Shown in pieces: positions 1 through 7,880 of a DNA stretch of 64,000 nucleotides (position 1 is the stretch's first letter; every line of letters begins with the position of its first letter). The stretch spans positions 3,224,001 to 3,288,000 of the forward strand of contig NZ_CP018786.1 of assembly GCF_002025665.1 (NCBI RefSeq). The letters run 5' to 3'. Below the pieces are notes generated by a model. That model did not search any database, was not told where the DNA came from, and worked only from the letters and a program-made list of their open reading frames with translations. The stretch comes from Chryseobacterium indologenes. Its GTDB lineage: Bacteria > Bacteroidota > Bacteroidia > Flavobacteriales > Weeksellaceae. Both the position numbers and the translations under genes were made by a program.

Positions 1-63
1 GATTCCACTTTTGCGATCTCAAAATATTACAATGATGCTATAACATCTTTGTTTGAAATTTGA
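1..63 (+). CDS. 3' end of an unidentified gene, cut by the window edge
   Basis: The first forward frame is open from base 1 and stops at TGA 61-63, giving only about 20 residues ending SLFEI. A second forward frame, open from about 44 to 228, reads like protein too (for example LYEQFEAGTKQATPDFGDLF). The original gene may therefore have been longer and lost its frame near position 61. Too little is present to name a family. The overlap with the lysozyme gene on the other strand beyond 173 argues that the second frame is at best a remnant. Confidence 0.3.
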   Translation, partial: DSTFAISKYYNDAITSLFEI

Positions 64-172
64 ACTGTATGAGCAGTTTGAAGCCGGAACAAAGCAGGCT
101 ACACCTGACTTTGGAGATTTATTTCCAATGATAACAGATGGTTTAAAGTTCCCACTATTAGGTAGAAATTAT

Positions 173-613
173 TTATTTAGAAAAGAACAGATCAGCTTCA
201 GCTTTTCTTCTGCGGATGAGCCCGTTTAATGTTTTCCCGGCAGCTGTAATGTATTTCGTGGTAAACCAATTTCTGATGGCCTGCTCTTCTGCTTTTTTAT
301 TAATCAAAGAAAATAGTCCATCTGATCCTCCGGTATTGTAAGTATGCGATACGAGAGCATCAAATTGATTTTGAGTAAGATTCAGTTTAATTTTACTGTT
401 GACAATTTTTTCATAAGTTGGTAAAACAGATGAAAATAACTCTATTCCTTTTTCTTTAGTGATGGCAGGATCTTTCATGGTTACTTTTTTTCCTCCTGGA
501 TAGTAGGTGTTGCCATATCCTATTGTGGGAATTCCGGCAGAATCCAGATAAGGTTTTGAATTGAAACCTTCAAATGATACAATCAGATTGATTCCCTTTT
601 GCGATGTTTTCAT
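173..613 (-). CDS. T4-type lysozyme / endolysin (GH24)
   Basis: This 146-aa protein should hydrolyse the MurNAc-GlcNAc bonds of peptidoglycan. The GH24 signature is clear near the N-terminus: E15 in FEGF, D24 in PYLDSAG and T30 in PTIGYG, with the same 9- and 6-residue spacing as the E11-D20-T26 triad of phage T4 lysozyme. No signal peptide is visible, so a holin would be needed to reach the wall. Its ATG overlaps the stop of the upstream spanin-like gene by four bases (ATGA, 610-613), which implies translational coupling. It is the distal gene of a leftward run after the AAA+ ATPase. With the holin-like gene at 13.8-14.2 kb it probably lyses the producing cell to free eCIS particles. A cargo role is less likely. 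Confidence 0.9.
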   Translation of the reverse strand: MKTSQKGINLIVSFEGFNSKPYLDSAGIPTIGYGNTYYPGGKKVTMKDPAITKEKGIELFSSVLPTYEKIVNSKIKLNLTQNQFDALVSHTYNTGGSDGLFSLINKKAEEQAIRNWFTTKYITAAGKTLNGLIRRRKAEADLFFSK

Positions 614-1179
614 GTCTTAAAATATTTGTAGGTGAAAAAGATGAGTATTAAAGTGATTCCAATAATCGTAATGAAAATCCAGGCCAGAATTTCAAATCCA
701 TCTGTTTGAATTTTCTTTGTTTCTTCAGAGACATTTGAAGCCACTTCTTTGACTGTTTCTTTTGAACTTGTTTTCTGGGTTACATCCTGAACAGCATGGG
801 TAATTTCTTCTTTTTTAACCTCTGATTTTTCATGGTTGCCCTTTGCATAATAACTGCTGATAGAATATTCTGCATTTCCCAGGATGGAAATACGTTGAAG
901 GGTATCACGTCCCACCACATTATGGAAAACAAAGGGATGAGATGCGTCAGATTTTCCTTTAATCAATAGCTCACCGGATATTTCATTTTTCTCTTCCTTC
1001 AGTGACATCTCATCCGATAGACTTTGAGTTGATTGTGAGGTTTGAAGTGTTAAAGAATCAGCTTTTATTTCTTCTGTATTTTTAGTATTTTCTTTATAAG
1101 TGGCTGTAATTTTGTGTTTACTCCGGCAGCCCAACATGAGACTGCTCAAGATGAGCAACAACAGAATTTTTGTTTTCAT
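610..1179 (-). CDS. Lipoprotein with C-terminal membrane helix, unimolecular spanin-like
   Basis: This 189-aa protein starts with a signal peptide ending in a lipobox (LMLGC, Cys18). It continues as a long polar segment rich in K, E, S and T, including a stretch dense in E/K/V likely to be helical. It ends with one hydrophobic helix (about residues 163-183, ILAWIFITIIGITLILIFF) and a short basic tail. An outer-membrane lipid anchor plus an inner-membrane C-terminal helix in one chain is the defining topology of u-spanins such as phage T1 gp11, which fuse the two membranes in the last step of lysis. The gene overlaps the lysozyme gene by ATGA, as expected in a lysis cassette. The spanin role is inferred from topology and neighbour; there is no obvious sequence family. 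Confidence 0.65.
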   Translation of the reverse strand: MKTKILLLLILSSLMLGCRSKHKITATYKENTKNTEEIKADSLTLQTSQSTQSLSDEMSLKEEKNEISGELLIKGKSDASHPFVFHNVVGRDTLQRISILGNAEYSISSYYAKGNHEKSEVKKEEITHAVQDVTQKTSSKETVKEVASNVSEETKKIQTDGFEILAWIFITIIGITLILIFFTYKYFKT

Positions 1180-1255
1180 GAGTTTTAGTTTTAAAAATTG
1201 AAAAGGCTTATCTTGAATTCTTCAGACTCAGGAAATCCAAATGGTATTCAAATTC

Positions 1256-2572
1256 TTACATAAAGATTTTATCTTCTTTTACGTATTCTTTTTTGATGCT
1301 ATCCAGCAACATGTCTAAGCTTACTTTAAAGCCAGATTCTTTTAATGCAATTGTTTTTAAACTAACATCCTGTATGATATTCATAATATTAGAACCGGTT
1401 AATTCATATCGTTGAGCAATTTGTTCCAGATCAATATCTTCAAGTTGTAATTGTTCGGGTAAATTTTGCTGCCAGATACGCAGACGCTCTTCATGCTTTG
1501 GATTATTAAATTGTATGCAGCTGTGAAAGCGTCGTGTAAAGGCTTTATCCATATTATTTTTAAAGTTGGATGCCAGAATAATAAGCCCTGAAAATGTTTC
1601 TATGCGTTGCAGCAAATAAGAAACTTCCTGATTGGCATATTTATCATGGGCATCTTTTACAGAGGTTCGTTTTCCGAAAATAGCATCCGCTTCATCAAAA
1701 AATAAAATCCAGTTTTTATTTTCTGCTTTATTGAACAGTTTAGCTAATTGCTTTTCTGTTTCTCCAATGTACTTTGAGACCAGCATAGAAACATCCACTC
1801 TGAAAACAGGGCGCTGGGTGTATTTCCCTAAAAGGCTGGCCGCAAGAGTTTTTCCTGTTCCCGGCTCTCCATGAAACAACACTCTGAACCCTGGTTTAAG
1901 TTTGGTCTGCATATTCCAATCTTCCATAAGAATCCGGCTGCTATTGTACCAGGCTTCAATACTTTTAAGCTCCTGTAACGTCATTTGAGGAAGAATCAAA
2001 TCCGTCCATGATCGATGGGTAAGTATTTGTTCTGCAGGAAAATCATTGCTCATTTTCGGTAATAATTCCAGGCCAAACATGATCTTATTAAAAGCTTCTT
2101 CATGAATATTGATCTGGCTGTTCATTGATGCATGTTCATGGGCTGAACCTGAAAAAACAATGAGTTCTTCTTGACTCAAAACCGAATTCGGACCGAAATA
2201 ATCCAGTGATTTTAATCTTTCTGAAATACTATCCCCTCCCAAAACGTATTGAGCTGCCTGAATTGTAGGGTAAAAGAGCCTGCCGCTATCATTGGTTGAA
2301 CAGAAGTCAAACAGTGCACTCCCCGGAAGTTCCAGATAAATGCGTTTCAGTAATGATGGATCTAATCGTGGCAGCAAAGCCATTAAAAGAATCACGACTT
2401 CCTGATGGGCAAGCTCTTTCCCTGAAATATAATCTCCTAATTGAAAATTCTCATGGTTACTAGTATTAAATTCAGGGGCTCCTATATTAAAATCCTCTGA
2501 AGGATTGTTGATACGCCATGTAATAACCTTTTCTAAATGGGTAAATAATTTTTGTAATTGTTCTGACTCCAT
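1256..2572 (-). CDS. eCIS AAA+ ATPase (Afp15/PVC15-like), left copy
   Basis: This 438-aa protein has an N-terminal helical domain (about 1-200) followed by one AAA+ module: Walker A GEPGTGKT (235-242), Walker B ILFFDEADAIFG (289-300) and a sensor/arginine region LASNFKNNMDKAFTRRF. Every eCIS encodes such an ATPase; it is needed for assembly but is not part of the mature particle. It is a paralogue of the rightward gene at 43,284-44,738: both share SKYIGETEK, KDAHDKYANQEVSYLLQRIE-like blocks and the DEADA Walker B. It lies between the fibre genes and the spanin/lysozyme pair. Two ATPases in one locus may serve particle assembly and cargo or fibre loading separately, which is inference. Confidence 0.88.
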   Translation of the reverse strand: MESEQLQKLFTHLEKVITWRINNPSEDFNIGAPEFNTSNHENFQLGDYISGKELAHQEVVILLMALLPRLDPSLLKRIYLELPGSALFDFCSTNDSGRLFYPTIQAAQYVLGGDSISERLKSLDYFGPNSVLSQEELIVFSGSAHEHASMNSQINIHEEAFNKIMFGLELLPKMSNDFPAEQILTHRSWTDLILPQMTLQELKSIEAWYNSSRILMEDWNMQTKLKPGFRVLFHGEPGTGKTLAASLLGKYTQRPVFRVDVSMLVSKYIGETEKQLAKLFNKAENKNWILFFDEADAIFGKRTSVKDAHDKYANQEVSYLLQRIETFSGLIILASNFKNNMDKAFTRRFHSCIQFNNPKHEERLRIWQQNLPEQLQLEDIDLEQIAQRYELTGSNIMNIIQDVSLKTIALKESGFKVSLDMLLDSIKKEYVKEDKIFM

Positions 2573-3202
2573 TGGTTTTTATCTTTTTTAAGATCCGGGG
2601 TTCTGCATCATTTTCACTTTTAAGATGCTTCCACTTATCTTGTCGTTATTTCAAGAAACCTCAACCGGAAACTTGCTCACATTTGAGTGTCTCTCCACAG
2701 CTGGCTCCGCAACTGCTTTTGGAAAGTCGCCCTTCATTGGAGTCCTTCATTTTAAAGAATCAATCTGCGTTTGAAGGAGAACAAGAGATCCGAAGATCAG
2801 CCATTCTGCTTCCAGAAGGAGATTCAAATGTTTACATATCAGAAAATTCCGGGACTTCAGATGCTAAAAGGAGTCCTGCCAATGAGAGTCTCTCCGATTG
2901 AGGTAGTATTTTTAGTAATGAGAATGTAATGGATTACTTCTCTGCCGCCTTGCGATCTTAATATCTTTTATAGGGATAGGATGCGGCTTGTTGTGTTACA
3001 TAATAACAATTACTATGTTGTTGTTGTGTACAGTTCAAAATTAATCCCTTTTTTGTTCTTATAAAAGTTTTCTGCCCTATCTGTACTGTAGTTGCAGTAA
3101 CTCTTAATTTTTTAGGATCAAATGATGGTTTATTCCAGTACTGTTACTTCAGAAGTATGAATATTTTGTACTACTGATTGCTGTTAAGAAATTCCAGTCA
3201 GA
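2573..3202. other. 630-bp stretch without a supported gene
   Basis: No convincing coding sequence on either strand. A 109-codon forward frame (2572-2901) has an implausible composition and no family resemblance. A 29-codon leftward frame (2661-2750) ending in a Cys-rich segment (SSCGASCGETLKCEQ) is curious but too short to support. The right part (about 3031-3100) is one copy of the intergenic repeat described for this region. Confidence 0.5.
3031..3100. repeat. Fibre-region intergenic repeat, copy A
   Basis: About 70 bp with the pattern TTCA..., T-run, AAAAGTTTT, then the conserved 3' core CTGTAGTTGCAGTAA (3086-3100). Related copies are at 4229-4300, 7604-7672 and 7719-7783, all in the same orientation and all in gaps beside the fibre genes. 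The core is partly palindromic (CTG/CAG ends). Confidence 0.7.
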
Positions 3203-4060
3203 CTATTTTTCATTAATAGAATAACTACATTCGATTCTTACATTTCTGATTTCATTTATATCACCGCCATACCATGCATCCTGACTTTGTCCGGCATATA
3301 AAAAGCCTGTAGCTAAAAGGGTATTGGTATCTTCATCAAAGATATCGCATCGTACAGATTGACTCAATCCCGTAAGGTCTGCTTTATAATTAAAGCTTAA
3401 ATGATCACTTAAATCATAATGATCAGTAACCATATCTTCAGCTCTGAATCTATCACTCCAGTTACTTGCACTTACTCTGTACTGTATAGGCACTTCTGTT
3501 TTGTTAACAAACTTAATATCTGTATTCAGAACGTTTATCTTTCTTCCAAAATTCTGTTTATAAATATTCACGGGTAACCTTTTACCCTCAAGTGATCCTA
3601 AATCAAAACCTACAGGAATTGTATTCAGGCCATTTCCAAACATTCTAAAAATCGTATAGCTCTGGCTTATTTCATATCTCAAAAGATAATATTCGTTTTC
3701 TTTTAATGTTTCTCCCGATATTTCTTTTACTTTAAAAGTATAAGGTGCACTGCCTAATAAGAATTGTTTTTCCACAACGATGTCAGTTTGTCTTACGGTG
3801 ACTACCTGATCTTCTTCATCCTGTGAGCTGATACCAATCCGGAACTTTAAATTTCCAACGTCGTTTGTAGAATAGTAAATGAATGCATTATCAATAAGTG
3901 CCAGACTATTGGCAAGGATTACCATTTCTTTACTGGTGAGGACATCTTTCTTATGTCTTAAAGAATCTATCAATTCCGAAAATTGACCTTGCGTTGGATG
4001 TTTTCCTGTTTCAAAATAGGTTTTTAATTCTTCTCTTGGGGTTAATTTATTTTCTTCCAT
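3203..4060 (-). CDS. eCIS fibre/attachment protein A (shared N-terminal anchor)
   Basis: This 285-aa protein has no signal peptide or membrane segment. Residues 1-36 (starting MEENKLTPREELKTYF, with G..PTQ..F..LIDS) are nearly the same in the two following fibre genes and probably form the anchor that fixes them to the particle. The remaining ~250 residues are beta-rich and about 60% identical by eye to the 285-aa protein at 6672-7529 (shared KINVLNTDIKFVNKTEVPIQYR and IRNVRIECSYS blocks). Position next to the AAA+ gene fits the Afp13-like fibre slot, although no adenovirus-like shaft repeats are visible. A role in target-cell binding is inferred. Flanked on both sides by copies of the intergenic repeat. 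Confidence 0.6.
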   Translation of the reverse strand: MEENKLTPREELKTYFETGKHPTQGQFSELIDSLRHKKDVLTSKEMVILANSLALIDNAFIYYSTNDVGNLKFRIGISSQDEEDQVVTVRQTDIVVEKQFLLGSAPYTFKVKEISGETLKENEYYLLRYEISQSYTIFRMFGNGLNTIPVGFDLGSLEGKRLPVNIYKQNFGRKINVLNTDIKFVNKTEVPIQYRVSASNWSDRFRAEDMVTDHYDLSDHLSFNYKADLTGLSQSVRCDIFDEDTNTLLATGFLYAGQSQDAWYGGDINEIRNVRIECSYSINEK

Positions 4061-4123
4061 TATATTTTATTATTCTTTACAATTTAATTGCCTTTGGGTT
4101 CAATGATTATTTTTGTTATGTTT

Positions 4124-4200
4124 TTAAAATTCGGGATTCATTTTTTTTAAATTCCTATAAAAATTTTTAAATTTCTCTATTCTGCGGTACTGCTTGGTTT
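4124..4200. repeat. Degenerate copy of the fibre-region repeat
   Basis: The pattern AATTCGGGATTCA, T-run, then CTATTCTGCGGTACTGC resembles the conserved repeat (GTTCTGAACTCATC, T-run, CTATTCTGTAGTTGCAGTA) with several changes. It stands just upstream (leftward transcription) of fibre gene A, beside the full copy at 4229-4300. Confidence 0.45.
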
Positions 4201-4228
4201 TAATCATCGAATGATGGGTTACTTGATT

Positions 4229-4300
4229 TCAAAGCCGAAGTTCATCTTTTTTCTCTTTTCGGGAAAGTTTTTTGAACGCTCTGTTCTGTAGTTGCAGTAA
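4229..4300. repeat. Fibre-region intergenic repeat, copy B
   Basis: Pattern AAGTTCATC, T-run, TTCGGGAAAGTTTTTTGAACGC, then the core TTCTGTAGTTGCAGTAA. It begins about 12 bases past the stop of the 760-aa SGNH fibre gene. It shares the 3' core exactly with copy A. Confidence 0.7.
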
Positions 4301-4311
4301 GTGTTATTTCT

Positions 4312-6594
4312 TTAAAGACCCAGAGCATTGAACATTTCGGATGCAATAGCCTCCATTCCCAAATCACCGGGATGAATTGCTACACCTGAATTATTGACAG
4401 TATGCCACTGACTATCGTCACCTTTAACCTGTGCTCCCATATAGGATCTGTTTGCAGGAATATCAAGATGAGATATTTTAACAAAGGTTAAGTTATTCTC
4501 TGTGGCTACCTGAGACATTGCTGAGTCTTTATTAACATCTGCCCAGAATACACCTCCAATAATTATTTTAGCTGTTGGATTTTTTATTTTTATATAATTA
4601 ATCAATGCTGAATACTCTGCTTTAAATGCTCCAGAAAAAACTGCATTTTCACCCAGTCTTACACAAATCAAATCTTTTCCTGACAAATAAGTATCTAATT
4701 GAGATTTATCCCATGTAGAAGGAGAAGTTTCCCATCCGGCAATATTTAACACATCAGTGGTTGCAGCAGGTTTAAAAACCTTCATTTTTTCTAAAAAACG
4801 ATGTACATAATCTTTACTCTTCTCAGATGCAGCCATTCCCCAGCTCCCCCACCAATAAGCAAGAACCGGATGCCTGGCGATTGAATTTCCTAAATGAAGT
4901 ATATTTGAATATCCTGCGACATAATCCCATGTCACAGAGCCATCCGGATTAAATAATAAGGATACTTTTTTCCCGTTAAAAGTAAAATTCTGTTGTAATC
5001 CTGCAATTGATGAATTGATAGAAGATAAATCTGATTTTGTAGATATAGGGCTTTCAATATATTCTTTAAGGTATAACTTCATTGGAAGAGATTTCCCTGA
5101 TACTTGCGTCAGCACTCCGGTGTAATTGTCAGCAGCCCACAGATTTGCTATTGCAGGTGTATTATTCACAGGAAATTTTGAAGGAAATTTTAACCCCACA
5201 TACTCTCCTTTTGCAAGTATTATCGGATCAATTGTAACAACATTAAACCCGGCATTTAAAGTCTTTCTTATTACATTTTTTTCAATAAACTTCCCAGCCT
5301 GGTCCAAAAATCCGGTTACTATTTGATAAGCCCCTGCAGTAACTGTTCTGATTTCAATTTTTTCTAATATATGGGAATTTTCAAGCTCTAATTTATTAAT
5401 TGCGTATCCTTCTATACCATCAGAATCTACCGAAACACCAGATTCTCCTTTTCCAACCTCAACACCTGTATAGCCATTCTGAGAATAATCTTCTACAATT
5501 TTACTAACTGATTTGGAAAGATTGAAAACAGATTCACTTTGCAGAGTAGTTTCATTAATATCCGAAAGCTCAAACCACAGAGCATAATAACTTCCGACAC
5601 CTGCCTGTACTCCTCCTGAAGTGGTACTATATTGAACAAATCTATTTCCGACAGCACCCGGATCTCCATAAAATATTTGAGCTGATGTAGTTGGTAAACA
5701 AAAAACAGCAGCCATTTCTCCGGTATTGATTTTTATTTTCTGGTTCGTAAAATCAAAATTGTTCCAACCGGCAACTCCCGATTTTTCTTCACTTTCCCAA
5801 CGCATAATAAATTTTGTACCATCATAGCGGCCGATACAAAACTTTAAATTACCTGCTACTGCAAGTCTTATATTTGCTTTTGTTAAAAATTTATTTGAAT
5901 CTGAAACTGCTGTTGTATTTGATTTAATATTGTATAAGCCAGCTTGTATTCCATCAGGAGAAGTCCCTGCCAATTCAACTCCAATCTTTTTATAAAAGCC
6001 GCCTACCTCTTCTACTGATTTTCTTACCTCATCAGATTCTCCTCCTTTTACTTTATTGACCAGCCAACTATTGATTTGTTTACCTCCCTGAGCGTCAATA
6101 TTATTATCAGAGTCAAATTCTAATGCTACATTTACTCCCGGAACAGCCACAAAGTCTTTTTTCGTAACTCCATTACTAACATTCAGAAATACTAATTGTT
6201 CATCCAAGTCTGCAGTTGTAACTTCAATAGGTACACCGGAAATATTTTTAAAATTGATATAAGTACCTACTGTCCTGGCTTCCCATTTTTCGTAAAGATC
6301 CGGATCACCCGTTATCCACGCTGTTGGTAAACTGTTTGGAAATGCTTCTCCTTTGACAATTGATTTTGTACTGGCTACTGCATCATTTACGGCTTCTAAA
6401 AGAATTTGTTCAACTTCTTTATCCAATTTATTATCTAAAGAAGCTTGTAAGCCTTTTATAGCTTCCAAATCCATCACTTCATCTTTATGCCAGAATGAAT
6501 CTATCAAATCAGAAAATTGATTTTGGGTGGGATATTCACCGGTTTTAAAATAGGTTTTTAATTCTTCTCTTGGGGTCAGTTTATTTTCTTCCAT
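4312..6594 (-). CDS. Large eCIS fibre protein with C-terminal SGNH hydrolase-like domain
   Basis: The 760-aa product has the same N-terminal anchor as its neighbours (MEENKLTPREELKTYF..., about 1-36), then a long beta-rich middle (about 100-540) and a C-terminal SGNH/GDSL-like hydrolase domain (about 560-760). The domain shows block I LHLGNSIARHP (predicted nucleophile Ser near 568), a conserved-looking GENAVFSG segment, and a block V-like IHPGDLGMEAIASEM with a candidate catalytic His near 741. The usual Asp three residues before that His is not evident. SGNH enzymes remove O-acetyl or other esters from glycans, so a surface-glycan-trimming receptor-binding protein, like phage tailspikes, is plausible. 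Substrate unknown. The anchor plus exchangeable tip suggests modular fibre evolution. Confidence 0.7.
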   Translation of the reverse strand: MEENKLTPREELKTYFKTGEYPTQNQFSDLIDSFWHKDEVMDLEAIKGLQASLDNKLDKEVEQILLEAVNDAVASTKSIVKGEAFPNSLPTAWITGDPDLYEKWEARTVGTYINFKNISGVPIEVTTADLDEQLVFLNVSNGVTKKDFVAVPGVNVALEFDSDNNIDAQGGKQINSWLVNKVKGGESDEVRKSVEEVGGFYKKIGVELAGTSPDGIQAGLYNIKSNTTAVSDSNKFLTKANIRLAVAGNLKFCIGRYDGTKFIMRWESEEKSGVAGWNNFDFTNQKIKINTGEMAAVFCLPTTSAQIFYGDPGAVGNRFVQYSTTSGGVQAGVGSYYALWFELSDINETTLQSESVFNLSKSVSKIVEDYSQNGYTGVEVGKGESGVSVDSDGIEGYAINKLELENSHILEKIEIRTVTAGAYQIVTGFLDQAGKFIEKNVIRKTLNAGFNVVTIDPIILAKGEYVGLKFPSKFPVNNTPAIANLWAADNYTGVLTQVSGKSLPMKLYLKEYIESPISTKSDLSSINSSIAGLQQNFTFNGKKVSLLFNPDGSVTWDYVAGYSNILHLGNSIARHPVLAYWWGSWGMAASEKSKDYVHRFLEKMKVFKPAATTDVLNIAGWETSPSTWDKSQLDTYLSGKDLICVRLGENAVFSGAFKAEYSALINYIKIKNPTAKIIIGGVFWADVNKDSAMSQVATENNLTFVKISHLDIPANRSYMGAQVKGDDSQWHTVNNSGVAIHPGDLGMEAIASEMFNALGL

Positions 6595-6637
6595 TATATT
6601 TTATTGTTCTTTGGTTTTCATTTCTACGTATGCTCAG

Positions 6638-6672
6638 TCTGGAGTTCGAAACTCATCTTTTTTAGCTTTCAC
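6638..6672. repeat. Partial copy of the fibre-region repeat
   Basis: GAGTTCGAAACTCATC followed by a T-run matches the 5' half of the repeat (compare GTTCTGAACTCATC at about 7605); the CTGTAGTTGCAG core is absent. It lies between two fibre genes. Weak on its own, but the position is consistent with the other copies. Confidence 0.35.
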
Positions 6673-7529
6673 TATTTTACATTTTCAGAATAGCTGCATT
6701 CGATTCTTACATTTCTGATTCCATTAACCTGTCCGCCATTCAACGAAACCTGGTTTTGGCCTGCGGGTAAATAACCGGTTGCCAAAAGGGTATCATTTTC
6801 GGCATTATAGACTTCACATTTAATGGATTGACTGGCTTTCGTAAGGTCTGCTCTATAATAGAAACTCAAAGAATCTTCCAGGTCATAATGATCCGTAACT
6901 GTATCTTCAGCTCTATATCGATCATTCCATCCGGTGCTTTCTATTCTATACTGGATAGGCACTTCAGTTTTATTAACGAATTTAACACTGGTGTTTAAAA
7001 TGTTTATTTTTCTTCCAAAACCTCCTTTTGAAAGTTGTATAGGTAGCCCAATACCTTCCAGCTCTCCAAAGTCAAATCCAACAGGGATTGTGTTCAGATT
7101 ATTCCCGAACAATCTATAAATAGTGTAGGTCTGATCTAATTGATAAGCCAAACTATAATATTCCGTTTCTTTCAAATCACCTTCAAAGATTTCTTTTACT
7201 TTTATTGTATAAGGGGCACTCCCTACAAAATAACGTTTATCTAAAAAGCTTTTGAAATCAGCAGATGAGATTACCTGATCCGGTTCATCATTTGTGCTTA
7301 CCACGATTGAAAATTTTAGATTTCCGACATTATTTGTTGAAAAATTAACGAATAGGTTGTCAATAGCTGCCAAACTATTGGCAAAAATGGCCAGTTCTTT
7401 TTTGGTAAGAACATCTTCTCTAAGTCTTAAAGAATCTATCAGATCTGCAAACTGGCTTTGTGTGGGATATTTTCCTGTTTCAAAATAGTTTTTTAACTGG
7501 TCTCTGGTTGTTAGTTTATTTTCCGCCAT
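6672..7529 (-). CDS. eCIS fibre/attachment protein B (paralogue of A)
   Basis: 285 aa, the same length as the protein at 3203-4060 and clearly its paralogue along the full length (shared FETGKYPTQSQF, GSAPYTIKVKEI, NTIPVGFDFGELEG, VKFVNKTEVPIQYR, IRNVRIECSYS). The N-terminal anchor is MAENKLTTRDQLKNYF. It is beta-rich with no membrane segment. Differences concentrate in the last third, as expected for a receptor-binding tip. It is the promoter-proximal member of the three-fibre group in the leftward direction. Two full repeat copies (C and D) stand upstream of its start. Confidence 0.6.
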   Translation of the reverse strand: MAENKLTTRDQLKNYFETGKYPTQSQFADLIDSLRLREDVLTKKELAIFANSLAAIDNLFVNFSTNNVGNLKFSIVVSTNDEPDQVISSADFKSFLDKRYFVGSAPYTIKVKEIFEGDLKETEYYSLAYQLDQTYTIYRLFGNNLNTIPVGFDFGELEGIGLPIQLSKGGFGRKINILNTSVKFVNKTEVPIQYRIESTGWNDRYRAEDTVTDHYDLEDSLSFYYRADLTKASQSIKCEVYNAENDTLLATGYLPAGQNQVSLNGGQVNGIRNVRIECSYSENVK

Positions 7530-7603
7530 AATACTTCTTTATAATTTATGCTTCCGGGCATTATTACACTTTGGTTTCAATGATAATTTATGTTATGTTT
7601 TAA

Positions 7604-7672
7604 AGTTCTGAACTCATCCTTTTTTTATCCCTGGAAAAGGGTTTTAGTCTCGTTATGCTGTAGTTGCAGCAC
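7604..7672. repeat. Fibre-region intergenic repeat, copy C
   Basis: Pattern GTTCTGAACTCATCC, T-run, GGAAAAGGGTTTTAGTCTCG, then core CTGTAGTTGCAGCA. It lies upstream of fibre gene B in the direction of transcription. The preceding ~50 bp (TTTGGTTTCAATGATAATTTATGTTATGTTTT) is also close to the sequence upstream of fibre gene A (4097-4130), so a whole leader was duplicated with the gene. Confidence 0.7.
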
Positions 7673-7718
7673 CGTTTAGTTGTAAGAAGCAGGATGATGA
7701 CGTCTTACGTTTCATTGC

Positions 7719-7783
7719 CCAAAATTCATACTTTTTTTGTTCCTGTGAAAGTTTTTTGGCCCCGCTATTCTGTAGTTGCAGTA
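7719..7783. repeat. Fibre-region intergenic repeat, copy D
   Basis: Pattern AAAATTCATAC, T-run, TTCCTGTGAAAGTTTTTTGGCCCCG, then core TATTCTGTAGTTGCAGTA. It is in the same orientation as copies A-C and about 50 bp from copy C. Confidence 0.7.
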
Positions 7784-7803
7784 CCCTCTACTTTGCAGGA
7801 ATA

Positions 7804-7837
7804 AAAAAGGCCCGGATCTTATAATCCGAGCCTTTTT
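7804..7837 (-). terminator. Rho-independent terminator after the beta-flower gene
   Basis: Arms AAAAAGGCCCGGAT (7804-7817) and ATCCGAGCCTTTTT (7824-7837) pair over 14 bp with one mismatch around loop CTTATA. On the leftward strand the stem ends in a T-run, about 45 bp past the stop of the 7881-8294 gene. It separates that gene from the fibre group. Confidence 0.75.
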
Positions 7838-7880
7838 AGCTTCTATGCTTAACGTTAATTTCTTTTCGCAGAGTTGATGG

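Noticed and set aside
2661..2750. 29-aa Cys-rich leftward frame resembling a lanthipeptide core (SSCGASCGETLKCEQ)
   Set aside because: Preceded by an in-frame stop, far too short for a leader, and no modification enzyme nearby.
2572..2901. Forward 109-codon frame beside the left ATPase
   Set aside because: No family resemblance, odd composition, and it spans an intergenic area with no ordered protein pattern.
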